From Bifidobacterium colobi (GTDB lineage Bacteria > Actinomycetota > Actinomycetes > Actinomycetales > Bifidobacteriaceae), in contig NZ_JAFEJU010000011.1 in the NCBI RefSeq assembly GCF_018555455.1, forward strand, positions 1 to 61,184: a stretch of 61,184 bases of DNA. The letters are read 5' to 3'. Below the pieces are notes generated by a model. That model had not been told where the DNA came from and made no database searches. It saw only the letters and a list, made by a program, of their open reading frames with translations. Below are positions 39,330 to 48,547 of this stretch, one piece after another (position 1 is the first letter of the stretch; each line of letters begins with the position of its first letter). A program made the position numbers and the translations under genes.

Positions 39330-39836
39330 ATGGCGAAGCCGAGGGAACGCAACCGGGCGATGCGCGCCATCGCCGACAACGCATTGGATGCCGAGTTGGA
39401 GGCGCTTCGGCGCAAACGCGGCGAACTGTCGCGTTTGGGTATTCTGCTGGACGATATGCGCTGGGCCGCGGAACGATTCCGTGACGCCGCCCAGTCGTTC
39501 TGCGACGACCATCACATGCCTCGTGCCCAGCTCGTGCGCACGCTCAGGATGGAGCCAAGGGAGACGGGCATGGCGTTCCATGCCGTCACGCCCGACTACG
39601 GGCAGGCCAATCCCGCCGATAGTCACGGCGAAATCCATGATGGCGAGGATTCGTCCCTCGAATCCGACGGCCGACCGGCATCCGCCGTCGGTACGCCGGA
39701 GATTGCTCTGACGGAAGGCAATGATGCAACGGCGAATGCGGCCGATGCCGGTGATGCCGGAGAATCCGGTTCGATTGGATTGGACTCGGAGGGATTGCGA
39801 TTCGGTTTCCCGCGTCCTGGCGGCTACGCTGGATGA
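39330..39836 (+). CDS. Hypothetical ICE protein (168 aa)
   Basis: Starts MAKPRERNRAMRAIADNALD after GAGGAG. The N-terminal 80 residues are helical and charged, with a coiled-coil-like run LEALRRKRGELSRLGILL; the C-terminal half is acidic and disordered (Asp/Gly/Ala-rich). It is transcribed away from oriT in the opposite direction to mobC. No family recognised; a DNA-binding or relaxosome accessory role fits the place. Confidence 0.6.
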   Translation: MAKPRERNRAMRAIADNALDAELEALRRKRGELSRLGILLDDMRWAAERFRDAAQSFCDDHHMPRAQLVRTLRMEPRETGMAFHAVTPDYGQANPADSHGEIHDGEDSSLESDGRPASAVGTPEIALTEGNDATANAADAGDAGESGSIGLDSEGLRFGFPRPGGYAG

Positions 39837-39864
39837 CATTGGCTACATACGGGAGGTGACGGCG

Positions 39865-40197
39865 ATGCCGATGCTGCTGGTGATGCTTGGCCTGTCGCTG
39901 GCGACGGGCGTGATACGCATGCTGATGCGTGGCGTGGCCTCGTGCCTTGCCCTGTTCGCGCACCCGTTGCGGCTCGTGGTGTTCCTCGTGAACTCCGTGT
40001 TCACGGCGTTCGCCATGCTGTCGGGATTGCTCATGCTGGCGTTCCTGCTCATGCATTTCCTCGCCGGCTCGGACGCTCCGGCATTGGACGGCTCGTTCGC
40101 GTTGATCGTCGCCGCGTTTCTCACGGCCGTGCTTGCGAGCATGCTCATGGATTGGTGCGACGCGCGGCTCCGACGACGCTCCTCCCGCCACGGCTGA
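39865..40197 (+). CDS. Small polytopic membrane protein (110 aa)
   Basis: Starts MPMLLVMLGLSLATGVIRML after GGGAGGT. Three hydrophobic stretches (about 2-20, 34-65, 75-95) and a basic end (RLRRRSSRHG) indicate an inner-membrane protein. It follows the preceding gene by 28 nt and is closed by a hairpin. Possibly an entry-exclusion or accessory transfer protein, by context only. Confidence 0.6.
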   Translation: MPMLLVMLGLSLATGVIRMLMRGVASCLALFAHPLRLVVFLVNSVFTAFAMLSGLLMLAFLLMHFLAGSDAPALDGSFALIVAAFLTAVLASMLMDWCDARLRRRSSRHG

Positions 40198-40273
40198 ACG
40201 TCACCCGCCGCCGCTTGGCTCCGAAGGCGCGGGCGCGCATGCGCCGTCACGTTTCGCCATTCGCGCCCGGACG

Positions 40274-40303
40274 GGGGCGGAACCCGTATTCCGGTTCCGC
40301 CCC
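40274..40303. terminator. Hairpin between convergent genes
   Basis: GGGGCGGAACC pairs with GGTTCCGCCCC across an 8-nt loop, between the + membrane protein gene and the end of the minus-strand parB gene. It probably ends transcription from both sides. Confidence 0.6.
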
Positions 40304-40384
40304 GTCCGTCGCTTATTCGGCGTCGTCCGGCTCGCCGGATGCGTCGTCGGCTTGCGATGCCCCATCGTCGCCCGGTTCGCTGTC

Positions 40385-41872
40385 CTACCCTATGCCGGTA
40401 TCCCTGCCATTGTCGTCGTCATCGATTGGTACGAGGGAGCCATTGAGGGCTTCGGCTTCCGTGTCCGAGGTGCGGTAGCCGAGTGTTTCCAACGCCTCGT
40501 ACAACGGTGTGGCGTGTTCCGCGATGGTCGCCGCGTCACGCCACGTTTCCCAGCTGACGCGCTCTTCGGCCAAGGCGTAGAGCAGTCCGAACGCGGCCCG
40601 TTGCGGGTCGCCGGCAATCATCGCGGTGACGGACTCGCGTAACGGGTCTTCGGCCTCGTCCTCCGGCTTTGCTTCATCGGCGTCGTCGCCCGCCGTGCCG
40701 ATGCCGGTGATTTGCTCCCAAACGTCCTCGGCGTGACTGTTCCATTGGTCGAATCCCTCGGTGAGCGTATCGAGCGCGAATCTCGCGGACAGCAGGGCGA
40801 CGGCTTTGCCGATGCCCTTCGGCTGGGATTTCAGTTCCATGAGATGCGTCACGAACGCGATGCGCAAATCACGGCTTGCCCGCGCGAACTCCTTGGCCGG
40901 TGCCGTCTCGCGTTCCTTGCGTTCCCGTTCCTCGCGCCAACGCGCCTCACGCGCCTCACGGGCCGCGGTCTCGGCCTCCTCGTCCACGGTTTCGTACAGG
41001 GCGATGCCGCGCGCCCATGACGCGCCTTCGGCCCGCACTCCCACGACGGGCGTGGCTCCGTCATGGGAGTCGCGCCATGCGTCGATGGCCTTGGCGATGT
41101 CGCCTGTGGTCAGCATCGTGGTGCGACGCAATCCCTTTGGCGAGTCATACCAGTTGTCCGTGTTCGGTTGTTCGTCGGCCGCGTCGATGCCCATGCGTTT
41201 CAATTCGGCTCGCGCCGTGTCGAGCCATTCGCGCCATGTTCGCTCCTGCCGGGCGTGCTTGACGGCCATGTTCCAGTTCTTGCCGCCTGCCGCCTCGGCG
41301 AGCCGTTCCTGAAGGTCTGGATGCCGGTCGAAGTCGGCGATGGTCTCCCAGTCGTCGATGCTCAGCTGGGCTGTTCCGGCCTTGCTTCGCGCGTTCTCGC
41401 CGATGGCGGCTATCTTCAGGCGTCGGCGCACCAATGACGTGGAACGGCCGGTGCGTTGCGCTGCCTCGTCCACGCCCACGCCCAAATCGAGAAGCCCCTG
41501 ATAGCCGTCGGCCTCCTCGATGACGGTCAGGTCGGCGCGCTGGCTGTTCTCCACGAGCATGAGCTCGCGTTGCTCCCGTTCCGACAAATCGGCCACCACG
41601 GCGGGCACCCGGCTCAATCCGGCGAGTTTGGCGGCGGCGAGGCGGCGATGCCCGATGACGAGCAGGTAGCGTCCCTGCGGCGTGGGAGTGACGAGCAGGT
41701 TTTGCCGGATGCCCTGCGCGCGTATCGAATCCGCGAGTTCCGACACATCGTCCACGTCACGGCGCGGGTTCGCGGGGTTCGGATCGATAAGTCCCATGTC
41801 CAGCATGACGATGTTCGATTCGTCCATGCCCTCGTCGGCCGATACGGGACGTTCGATGATTGCGGTTTCCAT
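40385..41872 (-). CDS. ParB-family protein
   Basis: A 495-residue ParB/Srx-fold protein. IDPNPANPRRDVDDVSELAD begins the ParB domain (residues about 28-115), with the CTP-binding box VIGHRRLAAAKLA; a KorB/ParB-like HTH follows (GVGVDEAAQRTGRSTSLVRR). The C-terminal half is long, charged and specific to this element. AAGGAG precedes the start. No ParA lies beside it; the only ParA is at 3 kb. It may be a partner of that ParA, or a transfer regulator of the ParB-like type common in ICEs. Confidence 0.82.
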   Translation of the reverse strand: METAIIERPVSADEGMDESNIVMLDMGLIDPNPANPRRDVDDVSELADSIRAQGIRQNLLVTPTPQGRYLLVIGHRRLAAAKLAGLSRVPAVVADLSEREQRELMLVENSQRADLTVIEEADGYQGLLDLGVGVDEAAQRTGRSTSLVRRRLKIAAIGENARSKAGTAQLSIDDWETIADFDRHPDLQERLAEAAGGKNWNMAVKHARQERTWREWLDTARAELKRMGIDAADEQPNTDNWYDSPKGLRRTTMLTTGDIAKAIDAWRDSHDGATPVVGVRAEGASWARGIALYETVDEEAETAAREAREARWREERERKERETAPAKEFARASRDLRIAFVTHLMELKSQPKGIGKAVALLSARFALDTLTEGFDQWNSHAEDVWEQITGIGTAGDDADEAKPEDEAEDPLRESVTAMIAGDPQRAAFGLLYALAEERVSWETWRDAATIAEHATPLYEALETLGYRTSDTEAEALNGSLVPIDDDDNGRDTGIG

Positions 41873-41906
41873 GATTGTCTCCTTGAAAAAACAGATGATT
41901 GGGGAT

Positions 41907-41940
41907 TGGCTGGGGCTTCCGGAATCGGAAGCCCCAGCCA
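41907..41940 (-). terminator. Intrinsic terminator between the DUF4192 gene and parB
   Basis: TGGCTGGGGCTTCCG pairs perfectly with CGGAAGCCCCAGCCA over a 4-nt loop. Downstream on the minus strand a run of six T follows at some distance. It ends the DUF4192-like transcript just before the parB ribosome site. Confidence 0.65.
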
Positions 41941-41960
41941 GATGAATCCACGGCCGACGC

Positions 41961-42578
41961 TCAGTGGCGGCGGCGTTCCGTCCACGCGGGGCGGATGCCG
42001 TGTTCGCTGGCCGCGAGCACGAGGGATGCCAGCGAGCAGTCGTCGTCCAAGGCCAAGGCCTTGAGCGCGCGCACCGCGGCGGCGGTCGAACGGTCGGCCA
42101 TCCACAGCAGGTACGCGCACGACGCCATCGGCTGTGCCTTGTATCCGTCCGGGGCATCGGCCGTCACCGATTCCAGCAACGCCGTCGCGCGTTCCCCGCG
42201 TCTCGTGTCCGGCTGGTAGGCGGCGTCCTTGAACGCCCGTGACAGTTCGCGCATGACCACGGCCGCCGACTCCATCGAATGCGGCTGGGCGTACAGCATG
42301 TGCAGTTCGCCGCCGCCCATCTCGCGCAAAGATGCGAGTATCAGCGAGTCCCGCATGCTCAGGCACTCGGTCATCAGCACCGCCAGCGTGACGCGCTCCT
42401 CATGGGAGAAGCCTCCCTCGTCGCGCGACAGCAGGCCGTTCCACCTGTCCATCAGGGGCGCGAACCACTTGTCGGCCGCTTGTGCCGGTCCAAGTTCGCG
42501 CCGGTCCTGAAGGAACCCGTCGCGTACGCGCTTCGCCAGTCCGGTTCCCGCCGTGCGGGTGTCCACCATGTCGTTCAT
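41961..42578 (-). CDS. DUF4192-like protein (205 aa)
   Basis: Starts MNDMVDTRTAGTGLAKRVRD; an ATG 6 nt earlier is possible but would lie only 3 nt from AAAGGA. The pattern DKWFAPLMDRWNGLL, LILASLREMGG, then ASCAYLLWMADRSTAAAVRA and the final LALDDDCSLASLVLAASEHG matches the DUF4192 family of actinobacteria, proteins of unknown role often near ParB-like genes on mobile elements. It ends with the terminator before parB. Confidence 0.7.
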   Translation of the reverse strand: MNDMVDTRTAGTGLAKRVRDGFLQDRRELGPAQAADKWFAPLMDRWNGLLSRDEGGFSHEERVTLAVLMTECLSMRDSLILASLREMGGGELHMLYAQPHSMESAAVVMRELSRAFKDAAYQPDTRRGERATALLESVTADAPDGYKAQPMASCAYLLWMADRSTAAAVRALKALALDDDCSLASLVLAASEHGIRPAWTERRRH

Positions 42579-42584
42579 GTCCAT

Positions 42585-43016
42585 CGGTCCTTTCCGTGTG
42601 GTTTCCATTTCGGACACCACCCGCCTGCCATGCGCGCAGGCGGAGAGACCGGAGGCGTGGACCGCGACGATCCGGGCCGTAGCGAAGACGGCATGCTGGT
42701 CCGCCGTCGCAGCGCAGGCACGGGAGCGGCGCGGGACACGGCGCAGGGAACGCAGACGGAGCGCATGGCATGCTGGTGGTGGCCGCAAACCCCTCGTCAG
42801 ATTCCGCGCGGCCCACCGCCGCGAGCATGCGAGCGGCCAGACAACACGGTCATGCGCGCAGCGCATGGCCCGGGGCCGCGTTCCCGCGCCGATTGCGGAG
42901 AGTATGTCGAACAGCCCCGCCTGGAGCATTCTCTCCGCAATCGGCAAGGTCGCCGTTTCGGTGCTGGATACAAATCCCCGCAACGGTTGTCTATGGAACG
43001 ACATTCGGAACGTAAA
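42585..43016. other. Gap between the transfer module and the sugar block
   Basis: GC-rich DNA with several overlapping open frames but none with a ribosome site and recognisable protein. It should contain the promoter of the DUF4192-parB direction. Nothing else can be supported. Confidence 0.4.
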
Positions 43017-43053
43017 AAGCACCCTGCCCGGAAGGAGATGGGGCAGAGTGCTT
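43017..43053 (-). terminator. Rho-independent terminator of the broken binding-protein gene
   Basis: On the minus strand AAGCACTCTGCCC pairs with GGGCAGGGTGCTT (one mismatch) across an 11-nt loop and runs straight into TTTTT. It lies 43 nt after the stop of the minus-strand gene. Confidence 0.8.
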
Positions 43054-43095
43054 ACTCGTGTCGGCGGAAGATACCGCCACGTTCGCCGTAGATGA

Positions 43096-44420
43096 TTATT
43101 GAACGGTGAAACCTTGATCTTCGGCGTAGAGTTTCAGCGCCTTTTGCCACTTGTCAGCGGCAGCCTTGAAAGTCTCCTTGCCGGAGAAGAATGATCCCAT
43201 ATTGTCGTTGTAGATGGAGCGGGCGTAGGGCTCGAAGGGTAGGAACTCCCATTTGCCGGTGACGTCCTTGGCGGCCCGGGAGAAGACCTCGTTGTATTTC
43301 TGCCCTCCGAAGAACTCGTTGTCGCTGCCGTCAGCGTTTCTGAGCGTGGTCTTGGCGAGGAAGTCCTCCTGGTTGAGGGTCTTGGTGGTGGCGGGGAAGC
43401 TACCGTTGGACACGCGGGCGTCGATGCCCTCGTCGTTGGTGGTGACGTATTCGACGAACTTCTTGGCCGCCTCGAGCTTGCCGTCCGCGACGTCCTTGGT
43501 GATGGCCAGGCCGCTGCCGCCGTATTCGCCGTTGATGGGCGTACCGTCGATGGTGGGCAGGAGGGCTACGCGGAATTTGCCGGTGGCTTGGGGCACGCCC
43601 TGCAGGAGGTTGTTGGCCATCCACGCGCCGCTGATGAGGCTGGCGATGGAGCTGTCGCCGAGGGACTTCATCCAGTCGTCGGTCCAGGTCTTCGTGTGGA
43701 CGTCGATCAGGTCCTCGTCACGCAGCTTCTGCCAGAGGTCCATGAACCGCTGGGCGCCCTTGTCGCCGGTGATGTCGATGGTCAGCTTCTCGCCGTCGAG
43801 CGTGTAGGCGTGGCCGCCCATGGCCCACATCATCGCGTTGAACAGGCCCGCGTCGCCGGAGTCGGAGATGATGTAGGAGCCGGTGGCGCGGATCTTCTTC
43901 GCGTCCTCGTAGAACTCGTCCCACGTGGTCGGCGGTTCGTCGATGCCGGCCTGGTCGAACACGTCCTTGTCGTAGAAGTAGGCCATCGGGCCCGAGTCGG
44001 CAGGCATCGCGTACACGCCGCCGTTGATGTTCACGGAGCTCCAGGTGCCGGGGTGAACGTGTCCTTGAGCTTAGTGGCATCGTAGACCTTGCTCAGGTCC
44101 ATGAGCGTGCCGGAGTGCACGAACTGCGGGATGGCGAGGTATTCGATCAGGGTGACATCGGGCAGTCCGCTGCCGGCCTGGGCCGCGTTGTTGAGCGCGG
44201 TGTAGGTCTCCTCGGTGCTGCCGACGTTGCTCACCTTCACCGTGATGTCGGGATTGGCCTTCATGAAGATTTTGGCGGCGCGATCGATGCTGGCGTCCCA
44301 CGACCATACCGTCAGTTCGGTCTTGCCCGAGCTTGCGGTCGTGTTGCCGCATCCCGCGAGCGGGATGAGCAGGGCTCCGATGACGGCCGTAGCTATGGCT
44401 GCGCGTGTGGTGTTATTCAT
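43096..44420 (-). pseudogene. Sugar ABC transporter substrate-binding lipoprotein, frameshifted
   Basis: Two frames give a normal CUT1 binding protein of about 440 residues. Frame 1 starts MNNTTRAAIATAVIG, with lipobox LAGC (lipoprotein anchor) and LTVWSWDASIDRAAKIF, and stops after KDTFTPAPGAP. Frame 2 continues from WSSVNINGGVYAMPADSGPM to the end. The break lies at GGGG (44050-44053 on +); a fifth G would restore TFTPGTWSSVNINGG. No permease genes are beside it. It is divergent from a ROK repressor gene. As sequenced it yields a 129-residue stub. Confidence 0.8.
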
Positions 44421-44467
44421 GTTGGTCTTCTTTCCGTGCTCGACCGTCTTTGGCCGTATGCCGCAAC

Positions 44468-44478
44468 TATTTTGTTTG
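44468..44478 (-). promoter_or_regulatory. Shared CNAACAAAATA element before the broken binding protein
   Basis: In gene direction the sequence reads CAAACAAAATA, about 50 nt upstream of the start. The same element (CTAACAAAATA) precedes the second binding-protein gene at 47006-47016, with an opposite-strand copy at 46912-46922. It may be part of a ROK-repressor operator. No other structure is clear in 44421-44653. Confidence 0.4.
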
Positions 44479-44653
44479 GATGTCGAACATGATTATGTAC
44501 AGAGATGGGAAACTTGTCAAAACACCGGGGTTTTCATATTGTCAGTCCCCTGATGGGTGTTATTCTGAAAGCCGTTCGAGGATGACGCCGGGATGTCCGT
44601 CCCGATAATGTGATTCCGCATTTCCGCAATCGTCTCACCCGAGGAGGGCTCCC

Positions 44654-45769
44654 ATGTACGCTAAATCCAATCCCAGCGACGCAAGGGCCAACAACCGCAG
44701 ACTGTTGTTCCGGCTGCTGTTCCCCGACCGGCAACTGTCGCGCGCCGACCTATGCAAGGAGACGGGGCTCTCGCGCGCCACCGCCACGGATGTGACCGGC
44801 GAGATGATCGACGACGGCCTGCTACGTGAACTGGGGTCAGGGAAACGGGATGGCCGCGGCAAGCCGGGCACCTTGCTGGCCATCGACACGGACATGCTTC
44901 GTCTGGTGTGCATCGATCTGTCGCGCCCGTATGTGATGACCGGCGCCGTGATGGATTTGCGGGCCAGAATCGTGGAGCGTCGCGAACGTGTGCTTGATGA
45001 TGGCGACCGGGTCGATCTCGACGACGTGCTTTCGCTCGTCGGTCAGATGATCCGGCTTGCCGGTTCGGGGCTTGTCGGCATCGGCGTCGCAGTCCCCGGC
45101 GTGGTCTCCGGTGCAGGGAGGGTGATCTCCAGCTCCAATCTCGGCTGGGACGACGTGGAGCTTCGCGACATGCTCGAAGGCGAGTTCTCGTTGCCGGTCC
45201 GAGTGGACAACGACGCGAACGCCGCACTGCTCGCCGACCGCTTCCTCGGGCACGGCAATCCCAACTGCCTGCTCGTGCAGATCACCCGGGGCATCGGCGC
45301 ATCGGTGCTGCTCAACGACGAGTTCGTGGATGGCGACGACCATGCGGCCGGCGAGATCGGCCATGTTGTGATCGACCCGAACGGTCCGGCATGCACCTGC
45401 GGCAAGCGCGGCTGCCTGGAGACCTACGTCTCCGCCATCGCGTTGCGCGACCGCATTCGCCAGGACCCAAATCGGCGCGCGGACATCCTGGCCGAAGCTG
45501 GTGCGAGGCTCGGCGGAGCTCTGGCCATGCCGGCGAGCCTGCTGAATCTTCATGACATCGCCATCTACGGACCTCCCGACATCGTCGGCGAGACGCTGCT
45601 CAATGCATGCGACGAGACCGTCAACTCCTTGTCGCGGAACGACTACCAGAGCAGTATGCGGGTGCGTCGGTGTGAGCTCGGTGACGACGCCACTCTGCGG
45701 GGGCAGGCGGTCTCCGTGCTGCGCGAGATCGTGGGCAGGCGCGGGCTGTCCGCGGCGGCCTCGTCCTGA
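44654..45769 (+). CDS. ROK-family transcriptional repressor
   Basis: A 371-residue regulator with an N-terminal winged HTH (LSRADLCKETGLSRATATDV, residues about 28-50) fused to a ROK sugar-kinase-like domain. LVGIGVAVPGVV, RVDNDANAALLAD and the zinc site CTCGKRGCLET are intact, as in NagC/XylR-type repressors that respond to N-acetylhexosamines or other sugars. GAGGAGG precedes the ATG. It is divergent from a binding-protein gene and followed by a ROK kinase, so it probably controls this sugar cluster. Confidence 0.9.
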   Translation: MYAKSNPSDARANNRRLLFRLLFPDRQLSRADLCKETGLSRATATDVTGEMIDDGLLRELGSGKRDGRGKPGTLLAIDTDMLRLVCIDLSRPYVMTGAVMDLRARIVERRERVLDDGDRVDLDDVLSLVGQMIRLAGSGLVGIGVAVPGVVSGAGRVISSSNLGWDDVELRDMLEGEFSLPVRVDNDANAALLADRFLGHGNPNCLLVQITRGIGASVLLNDEFVDGDDHAAGEIGHVVIDPNGPACTCGKRGCLETYVSAIALRDRIRQDPNRRADILAEAGARLGGALAMPASLLNLHDIAIYGPPDIVGETLLNACDETVNSLSRNDYQSSMRVRRCELGDDATLRGQAVSVLREIVGRRGLSAAASS

Positions 45770-45900
45770 CGCCACGTGCGTCCCGCCGCCAAGCGCGCGT
45801 GGCGTGGTGTATCATCGCTTCCCGAATCCAATATGTAAGGATTCCGAACATAATGACGGGCGGACGAAACAGGAGTCCGCCCTCGGGAACGGAGATCGTC

Positions 45901-46830
45901 ATGACGATGAATGCCAGTGGTACGCCGGAAACAGAGAACCTGCGCGTCGGCGTGGATGTCGGCGGAACGAAGATCGAGGCGGTGCTGACCGATGCGGCCG
46001 GCACGGTTCTCGCATCCGCGCGCAAGGCAGCCCGGAAAGGCGGTGACGAGGTCGTGGAGGATGCGGTCGCCATCGTGCGGCAGGTGGCCGGAATGCGGTT
46101 CGATGAGGTGAGATCGGTGGGCATCGGCATCCCCGGGCTGGTGCACCGCGACACCGGGCGCGTGGAGAACGTGGTCAATCTCGGAATTGAGAACCTGGAG
46201 CTGGGAGGTCGCGCATCCGGCATGCTCGGCCTTCCCGTGTGGGTGGACAACGATGTGAACGCCGCGGCGCTGGGAGCCTATGGAACGCTACCCGACCGGC
46301 TCAAGCACGGCAGGATGGCGTTCGTCAACCTAGGGACGGGGTTGGCGGCCGGCTTCGTTCGCGCCGGTCTCGTCGAACGCGGCGACACCGGCGCCCTCGG
46401 GGAGATCGGCCACCTGCCGGTGGACCCCAACCGCATGGCGTGCAAATGCGGTCAGCGCGGATGCCTGGAGACCGCATGCTCGGGAGGGGGCCTGCGGCGC
46501 ATGTGGCCCGTCGCGGATCCTCCGCTGCCCGACATCCTCGCGAAGGCCGATGGCGGCGATGGCGAAGCGGAACGGGTTCTCGGCATCGCGCTGCATGCCC
46601 TCGCCGACGTCGTGCAGATCGTCGCCCAGGCCGCGGATCCTTCGGTCATCGTCATCGGAGGCGGTGTTTCCCGTGCCGGGTCCCCGTTGCTTGATGCGCT
46701 GCGCGGGGAACTGCGCAACAGGGAGGCCTCCAGCGGATTCATCGCGGGTCTGCGGCTGACGGAACGCCTGCGGCTCGCCGATGCGTCGATTCCGATCGGC
46801 GCGCTCGGAGCGTCCCTCATCGCCTGCTGA
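45901..46830 (+). CDS. ROK-family sugar kinase
   Basis: A 309-residue kinase without HTH. GVDVGGTKIEAVLTD is the ATP-phosphate loop, VGIGIPGLV the ROK motif, WVDNDVNAAALGAYG carries the catalytic Asp, GEIGHLPVDPN the sugar-binding Glu/His and CKCGQRGCLET the zinc site. The start MTMNASGTPE follows GGAG; longer versions lack a ribosome site. With GH20 and ABC transport genes downstream, N-acetylglucosamine or N-acetylhexosamine phosphorylation is the likely job, feeding NagA and NagB; glucose is an alternative. Confidence 0.88.
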   Translation: MTMNASGTPETENLRVGVDVGGTKIEAVLTDAAGTVLASARKAARKGGDEVVEDAVAIVRQVAGMRFDEVRSVGIGIPGLVHRDTGRVENVVNLGIENLELGGRASGMLGLPVWVDNDVNAAALGAYGTLPDRLKHGRMAFVNLGTGLAAGFVRAGLVERGDTGALGEIGHLPVDPNRMACKCGQRGCLETACSGGGLRRMWPVADPPLPDILAKADGGDGEAERVLGIALHALADVVQIVAQAADPSVIVIGGGVSRAGSPLLDALRGELRNREASSGFIAGLRLTERLRLADASIPIGALGASLIAC

Positions 46831-46911
46831 CCAGACCCCGGTGCCGACGGACCATCGGCGCGCCGAAACCAGATTCCCCAATCTCCAACAGACGGGGTGC
46901 ACCACATCCAT

Positions 46912-47016
46912 TATTTTGTTCGACTGACTTGCAAAAAAGGTTAAGGCGTCATATCCTTGGCTCTCAAGGAGGTTGAAACCAACTACAGGAATTACGCAAG
47001 GCTTGCTAACAAAATA
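46912..47016 (+). promoter_or_regulatory. Inverted TATTTTGTTNG elements in the binding-protein promoter region
   Basis: TATTTTGTTCG (46912-46922) and CTAACAAAATA (47006-47016) are inverted copies of one 11-bp element, also found at 44468-44478 before the other binding-protein gene. They sit in the 396-bp gap between the ROK kinase and the next gene and may bind the ROK repressor, possibly with looping. The remainder of the gap shows no gene. Confidence 0.4.
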
Positions 47017-47226
47017 TCCGGTCTTGCTGCGGCGCGATGCCCAGAAGTGGTGTGGCGTCATGTTCCTCGGTATCGCTACGGACGTCGGCAACGGCGTCCG
47101 TAGCGGCATCGCCCGCGCATGGCAGCGCGGGCGGATACGGACCCGGGACCGTCGTGCGCAGCGGCACGTCGCGCCATTCCTCCGAACGACGGCGTCGGGC
47201 AGGCATTCCAGGAAAAGGAAACCATC

Positions 47227-48537
47227 ATGAGAACGAAGAGGATTTCAGCGGCCATCGCCTTGGCGGCCGCGTCGGCGCTCACCCTGTCGGGATGCTCGAT
47301 GGGAGCCCCGTCCGGCGGCTCACAGCAGGATGCATCCGCAGGCGGCAAGCTGACGGTGTGGATCATGCAGGGCGACCAGAGCGAGGACACCATCAAGGCG
47401 ATCAACGAGCGGTTCACCAAGGAGACGGGCGTCAAGGTCGATGTGCAGACCCAGGTGTGGGCCGACATCAACACGAAGGTGACGACCGCGCTGTCCACGG
47501 ACACGCCGCCGGACGTGATCGATCTGGGCAACACGCAGGTCGCAGGGTTCGCCGTGAGCGGCGGCCTTCTGGATCTGACGGACAAGGCCGACGACATGAG
47601 GCAGGGGCACACCTGGCTGTCCGGCCTTGAAGAGCCCGCCACCATCGACGGCAGACTGTACGGCATCCCCGCGCTGGGAGCCGCCGGCGCCGTGATCTAC
47701 AACAAGAAGATGTGGTCCGCGGCCGGAATCGACAATCCGCCGAGCACGTACGAGGAGCTTGAGACCGATCTCCAGAAGCTCCGGGACGCGAACACCGACA
47801 AGGACTTCTCCCCGTTCTATATGCCGGGGCGTGACTGGAAGTCGGCGGCACGGTGGATCTGGGATGCCGGCGGCGACTTCGCCGAACAGCAGTCGGACGG
47901 AACCTGGAAGAGCACCCTGTCGAGCGACAAGTCACTCAAGGGCATCGACCAATGGGTGGAATTCCAGCACAAGTGGTCCTCCGAGGCGTCCCGCTCGCTG
48001 GATACCGGCAACCCCGACTTCAGCCAGCTGCTGGCCGAAGGCAAGACCGGCGCGATCCTGAACAACAGCGCCGGCATCCGCACCATCCAGCAGTACAACC
48101 CCGACCTCACGACCGACGATCTGGGATCGTTCCCCATGCCCGGCGCCAGCGGCAAGCTCCAGCCTGCGATGATGGCCGGTTCGGTGTGGGGCGTCGCGCA
48201 GAAGAGCAAGCGCCAGGAGCTGGCGCTCAAGTGGATCAAGATCGCCGCAAGCCCCGAGATCCAGAAGGACTACGTGTTCGCCAAGGACGGATGGATGCCC
48301 AACTACGTCGAAGGCCTCGACGAGGTCATGAAGTCCGCGGACTTCCCGTCCTACCTGACCGGCTTCTTCGAATCGGCGAAGGACACCAAGGCCACACCGG
48401 CGTCCCCGCAATGGCTGACCATCGAGAACGACAGCTCCCTGAACTGCTTCGGCGACATCGCCACCGGCGCGACCACGGCCAAGGCCGCGGCCAAGTCGTT
48501 CGACGAGCATGCGGACTCCCTGTACGCGAAGAAGTAG
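47227..48537 (+). CDS. CUT1 sugar ABC transporter substrate-binding lipoprotein
   Basis: A 436-residue lipoprotein: MRTKRISAAIALAAASALTL with lipobox LSGC is the lipoprotein signal, then KLTVWIMQGDQSEDTIKAIN opens the type I periplasmic-binding fold; NNSAGIRTIQQYNPD and AGSVWGVAQKSKRQELALKW are typical of CUT1 proteins. It captures an oligosaccharide outside the membrane. AGGAAA precedes the ATG. Two permeases follow at once; no ATPase gene is present, so a shared MsmK-type ATPase is expected. GH20 next door suggests GlcNAc-containing glycans as ligands. Confidence 0.92.
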   Translation: MRTKRISAAIALAAASALTLSGCSMGAPSGGSQQDASAGGKLTVWIMQGDQSEDTIKAINERFTKETGVKVDVQTQVWADINTKVTTALSTDTPPDVIDLGNTQVAGFAVSGGLLDLTDKADDMRQGHTWLSGLEEPATIDGRLYGIPALGAAGAVIYNKKMWSAAGIDNPPSTYEELETDLQKLRDANTDKDFSPFYMPGRDWKSAARWIWDAGGDFAEQQSDGTWKSTLSSDKSLKGIDQWVEFQHKWSSEASRSLDTGNPDFSQLLAEGKTGAILNNSAGIRTIQQYNPDLTTDDLGSFPMPGASGKLQPAMMAGSVWGVAQKSKRQELALKWIKIAASPEIQKDYVFAKDGWMPNYVEGLDEVMKSADFPSYLTGFFESAKDTKATPASPQWLTIENDSSLNCFGDIATGATTAKAAAKSFDEHADSLYAKK

Positions 48538-48547
48538 GGGAAGCGTG

